Assembly: GCF_025460765.1 (NCBI RefSeq)
Contig: NZ_JAMWEG010000005.1
Span: 1 to 64,000 of the forward strand
Origin: Micromonospora sp. MA102
GTDB taxonomy: Bacteria; Actinomycetota; Actinomycetes; Mycobacteriales; Micromonosporaceae
Direction: 5' to 3'
Length of the DNA stretch: 64,000 nt
The notes beneath the pieces were generated by a model. The model saw nothing but the letters and a program-made list of their open reading frames with translations. It had not been told where the DNA came from and made no database searches. The position numbers and the translations under genes were made by a program. Numbering within the stretch: position 1 is the first letter of the stretch; every line of letters starts with the position of its first letter. Of this stretch, positions 60,864-64,000 are shown piece after piece.

Positions 60864-61025
60864 CCCCATCCGCGGGCCGACGGCCTGCGCCCGCCGCACG
60901 CACCGAACCTCACCCCCGCACCCGCCCGCAGGGCGGCCCGGCGGCACCCGTTGCCGCCGCGCCCGCCGCCTCCACGGGTCGTGCGGACACCTCTCCGCCA
61001 CGTTCTCTCCCGTGAGGTGCCGACC

Positions 61026-61823
61026 ATGCCGCAGACCGTTCTCTACCATTTCCTGACCGAGGTGCCCGAGGCCGCCGCCATCTGGTCGGCCCTGCTCCTG
61101 CTCGCCCTCGGCCTGCTCGCCGTGCTGGTCGCCCGCCCGGAGCGGGACGGCGCCTCCGATCCGGCCCCGGACCCGGCCGTGGAGGCGGCCGCCCGCCGGG
61201 CCGACCTGCGCCGCTACGCCGACGAGGTGGCGGTGGCCGCCGCCGGTGCCGCGCAGACCGCCCGGCGGCGCCGGGAGCAGTGGGTCACCGCCCAGGACGA
61301 GGCCGACCGGGCCTGGCGGGCGTATGACGAGGCCGAGGCCGCCGCCCGCCGCCTGGCCCCGGCCGCCGCCCTGCCCGCGCCGCACACCCCGCGCACCCCG
61401 GCCGAGTACGCGGCCCGGGAGCGCTGGCTGCACCACGCGGCGATGACCGCGCACTGGCGGGGCGACCTGAGCGCCCGGCAGCTCGCCGACGTGCTGGCTC
61501 ACCGCAACGGGTGGGACCCGCGCCGGCACCCGGCCGAGCAGGAGATCGTCCTGGCCCGCGCGGTACGCGAGAGCCGCCGGGCGGCCTGGGCGGCGACCGC
61601 GGAGCGGGAGCGGCGGGCCTGGCGGGACGCCGAGCTGGCCGCCGAGGCGGCACGAACCCTGTCCGCCGAGTCCTACGCGGCGGCCACCGCGCTCAGCCCC
61701 GGCCGCGCCGAGGACCCGGCCGCGGCGGTGGAGGGCCGTGACGACGCGGCGACGACGCGGCTTCCGGTTCCGGCGTCGGCCGCGGTGCCCGGCGCCCGCT
61801 GGCGCCCCGCCCGGGCCGGCTGA
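61026..61823 (+). CDS. Unknown single-pass membrane protein with coiled coil
   Basis: A 265-residue protein. One membrane helix near the N terminus (about 16-36, AIWSALLLLALGLLAVLVA) is followed by a long charged Ala/Arg/Glu-rich helical region (about 50-230) likely to form coiled coils in the cytoplasm (RRYADEVAVAAAGAAQTARR, ERERRAWRDAELAAEAAR). The C terminus is disordered. ATG 61026 has GAGGTG 6 nt upstream. I recognise no family. Confidence 0.72.
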   Translation: MPQTVLYHFLTEVPEAAAIWSALLLLALGLLAVLVARPERDGASDPAPDPAVEAAARRADLRRYADEVAVAAAGAAQTARRRREQWVTAQDEADRAWRAYDEAEAAARRLAPAAALPAPHTPRTPAEYAARERWLHHAAMTAHWRGDLSARQLADVLAHRNGWDPRRHPAEQEIVLARAVRESRRAAWAATAERERRAWRDAELAAEAARTLSAESYAAATALSPGRAEDPAAAVEGRDDAATTRLPVPASAAVPGARWRPARAG

Positions 61824-62114
61824 CCCGGACCCGCTCGCGGCACCACCGGCTCCGGCGGGCACGCCCGTCCCGCCCGTGCGGAGCGGGGTCGACCGAATTG
61901 TTATCCGAAATGTGGTGAGCCCGGTCACGGGCACCCGGAAACGGTCATCGGGGACAGGGCGGCCGATCGATGGCCGCAATTTCGGGACGGCCGCCACCGG
62001 ATGTCCGCTTTCCGCCGCGCGGCGCCACCGCAACTGCTCGTCCCATTGAGTGAAGTGAGTGACGACTGTTCCGGTATCAGTAGTCGTGCACGAGGTTTAC
62101 GCAGGTGGGAGTGC
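61824..62114. other. Intergenic, no gene recognised
   Basis: Lower G+C than its surroundings in places (GAATTGTTATCCGAAATG near 61896, AATTTCGGGACGG near 61979). I see no supported reading frame, RNA gene or strong hairpin. It leads into the promoter of the riboswitch transcript. Confidence 0.4.
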
Positions 62115-62143
62115 TTGGCAGGAGGGGTGCCCACCGGTAGTGT
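62115..62143 (+). promoter_or_regulatory. Promoter of the c-di-AMP riboswitch transcript
   Basis: TTGGCA (62115-62120), a 17-nt spacer and TAGTGT (62138-62143). Transcription would start near 62150, giving a leader of about 390 nt to GTG 62540. Confidence 0.6.
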
Positions 62144-62186
62144 CGGCGCGTCCGGTGCGGTTTCCGATCGCAAGTGGCGACGCCGT

Positions 62187-62309
62187 GCCGACCCGCCTAA
62201 TCGTGCTCACACGAACCGGGGACCCACAGCAACACCGGGGTGAATCCGCAAGCCACGGCCTGCGGTAGGGCCTACTTCCCGCCCGAATCCGTCAGCTAAC
62301 CCGGTCGGC
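62187..62309 (+). promoter_or_regulatory. c-di-AMP riboswitch (ydaO-yuaA class)
   Basis: The closing helix pairs GCCGACC (62187-62193) with GGTCGGC (62303-62309). Inside lie the conserved blocks of the class: GAACCGGGGACCCAC, GGGGTGAATCCGCAAG, CGGTAGGG and CCGAATCCGTCAGCTAACCC, in that order. In actinobacteria this riboswitch controls secreted cell-wall remodelling proteins and usually turns expression off at high c-di-AMP. The gene downstream (62540) is a secreted C39-like protein. Confidence 0.93.
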
Positions 62310-62334
62310 GGCCACGGAAGGAGTGCCATTCCTC

Positions 62335-62397
62335 GTGCTCACCACCCCCCGCTCGTCTCCCCACCTCCACGGCATCGTGGTGCCGGCGCTCGCCTGA
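62335..62397 (+). CDS. Possible 20-codon leader ORF after the riboswitch
   Basis: GGAAGGAG (62316-62323) stands 11 nt before GTG 62335, which opens a 20-codon frame ending in TGA at 62395. The ribosome site directly follows the P1 helix, so it could be the sequence the riboswitch hides or frees. The peptide begins VLTTPRSSPHLHG. It may be fortuitous. Confidence 0.35.
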   Translation: MLTTPRSSPHLHGIVVPALA

Positions 62398-62539
62398 CGG
62401 CGACCTGACCCGGCCACCCCCCGACCGCCCGGCCCCCGGGCGCTCCCCTTCCGCGGCGACCCGCCGCCCCGCCAGCGCGCGTGAGAGCTCCTCCGTGCGT
62501 GGGGCCGGTGTGTGCCGCGCACGCTCCGTGGAGGAACCC

Positions 62540-63370
62540 GTGAAGCATCACCTGAAGCGTCAGCTGCGGCGTCTCGTGACCGAGCGCCCGTACCAGATTC
62601 TCGCCGGCTCGGCCGCCGCGCTCGTGCTGGCCGGCGGCGCCGGCGCCGCCCTCACCGCCACCGGCGAGGCCCCGGTCCACCGGGAGAACACCGCCGCGGT
62701 CGCCGAGCTGGGCTCGCGGCTCGGTGAGGTCGCCAGCCGGGGCGAGGCCCGGGTCGCCGTCCCGTCGCCGTCCGCCTCGCCGAGCGCGTCGCCGTCGGTC
62801 GCGAAGGCCGCGGCCAAGGCCACCACCGACCCGGACACCACCCCGAAGGCGAAGCCGAAGCCGCCGTCGACCAAGGTGCTCGACTACACCTACGAGGCGC
62901 AGACCGCCTACTGGAACTGCGGCCCGGCCGCGGTGCGCAACGCGCTCAGCGCGAGCGGCGTCGAGACCACCCAGGACGCGATGATCGCCCCGCTGAACGC
63001 CGGCGAGAACGGCACCAACTCCGCCGAGGACACCACCCGGGGCCTGAACCAGATGGTCAAGGGCAACCCGTACCGGACCCACATGTTCGGCGGCTCGGCG
63101 AGCCCGGCGGAGATGGACCAGCTCCAGGCGGACGTGGTCAAGGCGATCACCGACGGCCGGGGTGTGGTGGTCAACATCGCCGGTGACGCCACCGACACCG
63201 ACGGCGGCTGGCATTCGTTCCCGGGCGGCCACTACATCGCCGTGGTCGGCTACAAGAACGACGGCCGCACGGTCCGGATCGCCGACTCGGCGAACGCGGC
63301 GCTGCCCGCGTACTGGATGAGCACCATCGATCTGGCGAACTGGGCGGCCACGCGGGGCTACTCCGCCTGA
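62540..63370 (+). CDS. Secreted C39-like peptidase-domain protein under c-di-AMP control
   Basis: A 276-residue precursor with an N-terminal membrane/signal segment (about 18-42). A Ser/Pro/Lys/Thr-rich linker (about 75-112) precedes a papain-like C39-2 domain (about 115-276): QTAYWNCGPAAVRNAL has the catalytic cysteine (Cys127) and GGHYIAVVGYKND the histidine, with RIADSAN nearby supplying the Asp. It probably cleaves peptides at the cell surface, perhaps in wall remodelling. GTG 62540 has GGAGG 5 nt upstream. The leader holds a c-di-AMP riboswitch. Confidence 0.9.
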   Translation: MKHHLKRQLRRLVTERPYQILAGSAAALVLAGGAGAALTATGEAPVHRENTAAVAELGSRLGEVASRGEARVAVPSPSASPSASPSVAKAAAKATTDPDTTPKAKPKPPSTKVLDYTYEAQTAYWNCGPAAVRNALSASGVETTQDAMIAPLNAGENGTNSAEDTTRGLNQMVKGNPYRTHMFGGSASPAEMDQLQADVVKAITDGRGVVVNIAGDATDTDGGWHSFPGGHYIAVVGYKNDGRTVRIADSANAALPAYWMSTIDLANWAATRGYSA

Positions 63371-63382
63371 TCGCAGCTCTCC

Positions 63383-63418
63383 CGTCGGGCACCGGCTCCA
63401 CCGAGCCGGTGCCCGACG
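63383..63418 (+). terminator. Terminator of the C39-like gene
   Basis: Positions 63383-63398 and 63403-63418 pair perfectly (16 bp, 4-nt loop), followed by a pyrimidine-rich TCGTCTTCCTGCTGCTC run. Confidence 0.82.
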
Positions 63419-63472
63419 TCGTCTTCCTGCTGCTCTCGCGCGTCGTGTCCGTCCGGTGGCACACTGCGCCCT

Positions 63473-64000
63473 ATGGGCGACGAGACGGGTACCCGCCAGC
63501 TGCTGCTGCTGCACGGCATGGGCGCCACCGGTGAGGTGTGGCTGCCCTGGGCGCCGCTGCTGGAGCGCCACTGGGCGGGGCGCTGGCTCGCCCCCGACCT
63601 GGCCGGGCACGGCTGGTCGCCCCCGCTACCGGAATACTCCTTCGAGGCCCTGGCCCGGCGGGTGGTCGAGGGGTTCGGCCCGGTGGCCGAACGGCTCGGT
63701 CCCCGGGACCGGCTCGTGCTGCTCGGCCACTCGCTCGGCGGGGTGGTGGCCCTGGCGCTGGCCGCGCGGTCGCGGCGCCTGCCGGTCGACGCGGTGGTCG
63801 GGCTCGGCATCAAGGCCGTCTGGTCCCCGGCCGACCTGGAGAAGACCCGCGAGCTGGCCGCCCGGCCAGTGACCTGGTTCGCCACCCGGGACGAGGCGGC
63901 CCGCCGCTACCTGCGGGTCTCCGGGCTGGCCGGGCTGTTCGCCCCCGACCACCCCGTGGTGGAGGCGGGGCTGCGCCGCGAGGACGGCCGTTGGCGGCTG
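63473..64000 (+). CDS. Alpha/beta hydrolase, cut by window end
   Basis: The first 176 codons of a hydrolase that continues past the window. MGDETGTRQLLLLHGMGATG is the start with the oxyanion-hole His-Gly, APDLAGHGWSPP follows, and LLGHSLGGVVALALA carries the nucleophile serine (near 88). ATG 63473 has CACACT 7 nt upstream and no ribosome site, so a leaderless mRNA is possible. Substrate unknown; the acid and base residues lie outside the window. Confidence 0.85.
   Translation, partial: MGDETGTRQLLLLHGMGATGEVWLPWAPLLERHWAGRWLAPDLAGHGWSPPLPEYSFEALARRVVEGFGPVAERLGPRDRLVLLGHSLGGVVALALAARSRRLPVDAVVGLGIKAVWSPADLEKTRELAARPVTWFATRDEAARRYLRVSGLAGLFAPDHPVVEAGLRREDGRWRL

Noticed and set aside
58200..62033. 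Long minus-strand frame (about 1277 codons) that ends with the AlkB sequence
   Set aside because: Only the last 212 residues are protein-like; the rest is antisense to the acyltransferase and other genes. The TAGGAT box fixes the start at 58838.
61925..62173. 82-codon minus-strand frame antisense to the riboswitch leader
   Set aside because: No ribosome site and no domain; it overlaps the promoter of the riboswitch transcript.
1..64000. tRNA, rRNA, CRISPR arrays, transposases, integrases, att sites
   Set aside because: I looked for TTCGA-type T-loops, spaced direct repeats and DDE or recombinase motifs and saw none that could be supported.

Overview
The window is about 73-74% G+C with strongly GC-biased third codon positions, many GTG starts, four-base GTGA/ATGA gene overlaps and secreted hydrolases with Sec or Tat signals. 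Gene content (snapalysin, GH18 chitinase with a ricin-type lectin domain, a BTAD/SARP regulator, a second gyrase-like topoisomerase pair, a PptT/PptH pair, a c-di-AMP riboswitch before a secreted cysteine-peptidase-like protein) fits a filamentous actinomycete, most likely Micromonosporaceae (Micromonospora-like). This is ordinary-looking chromosome: I saw no rRNA, tRNA, CRISPR array, insertion sequence or prophage.

Layout. 1-5.1 kb: SAP/Rho-N-like small protein, ATP-dependent DNA ligase with a coupled 47-codon gene, erythromycin-esterase-family protein, PAS-SpoIIE phosphatase and a STAS anti-sigma antagonist. 5.3-13 kb: exported cyclophilin, snapalysin, DUF2804 protein, chitinase, GH71/99-like enzyme with two discoidin domains, yellow/MRJP-like protein. 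13-19.4 kb: HPII-type catalase behind a sigma-B-like promoter, the opposed pair PptT/PptH, prolyl aminopeptidase, SH3-like secreted protein, dehalogenase-like hydrolase. 19.5-26.2 kb: BTAD-ATPase regulator, DivIVA-domain coiled-coil protein and a coupled MEDS-STAS/MEDS-HATPase partner-switching pair. 26.4-36.8 kb: small enzymes (GNAT, 2H phosphoesterase, two DinB proteins, GH88-like), a coupled SCP2-domain/glucosidase pair, DUF72 and membrane proteins. 36.8-47.4 kb: one tightly coupled minus-strand operon with every ADP-heptose biosynthetic activity (GmhA, HldE, GmhB domain), two GT9 heptosyltransferase-type modules, three other glycosyltransferases, an SDR and a NodU/CmcH carbamoyltransferase. 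47.5-51.7 kb: cupin, flavohemoglobin with a divergent NsrR and an NsrR-type operator, methyltransferase, SGNH hydrolase. 52-58 kb: topoisomerase IV-like ParE/ParC, a perfect 19-bp inverted repeat, NCS2 permease. 58-64 kb: AlkB-like dioxygenase, acyltransferase-3 with a coupled upstream ORF, two unknown proteins, a c-di-AMP riboswitch with its C39-like protein, and a hydrolase cut by the window end.

How the genes work together. The heptose operon is the strongest candidate for an under-described system: it should make ADP-D-glycero-beta-D-manno-heptose and assemble a probably carbamoylated heptose glycan in a monoderm cell that has no LPS. Partner-switching proteins (PAS-SpoIIE, STAS, MEDS-STAS, MEDS-HATPase) occur in the same window as five sigma-B-like promoters (GNNT-N15-GGGWA), including the catalase promoter. 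Start assignment rests mainly on Shine-Dalgarno sites, on GTGA/ATGA coupling, and on a recurrent TANNNT box 6-8 nt upstream of the start codon, which implies leaderless mRNAs for about ten genes. All functions are inferred from motifs read by eye; no database search was run.
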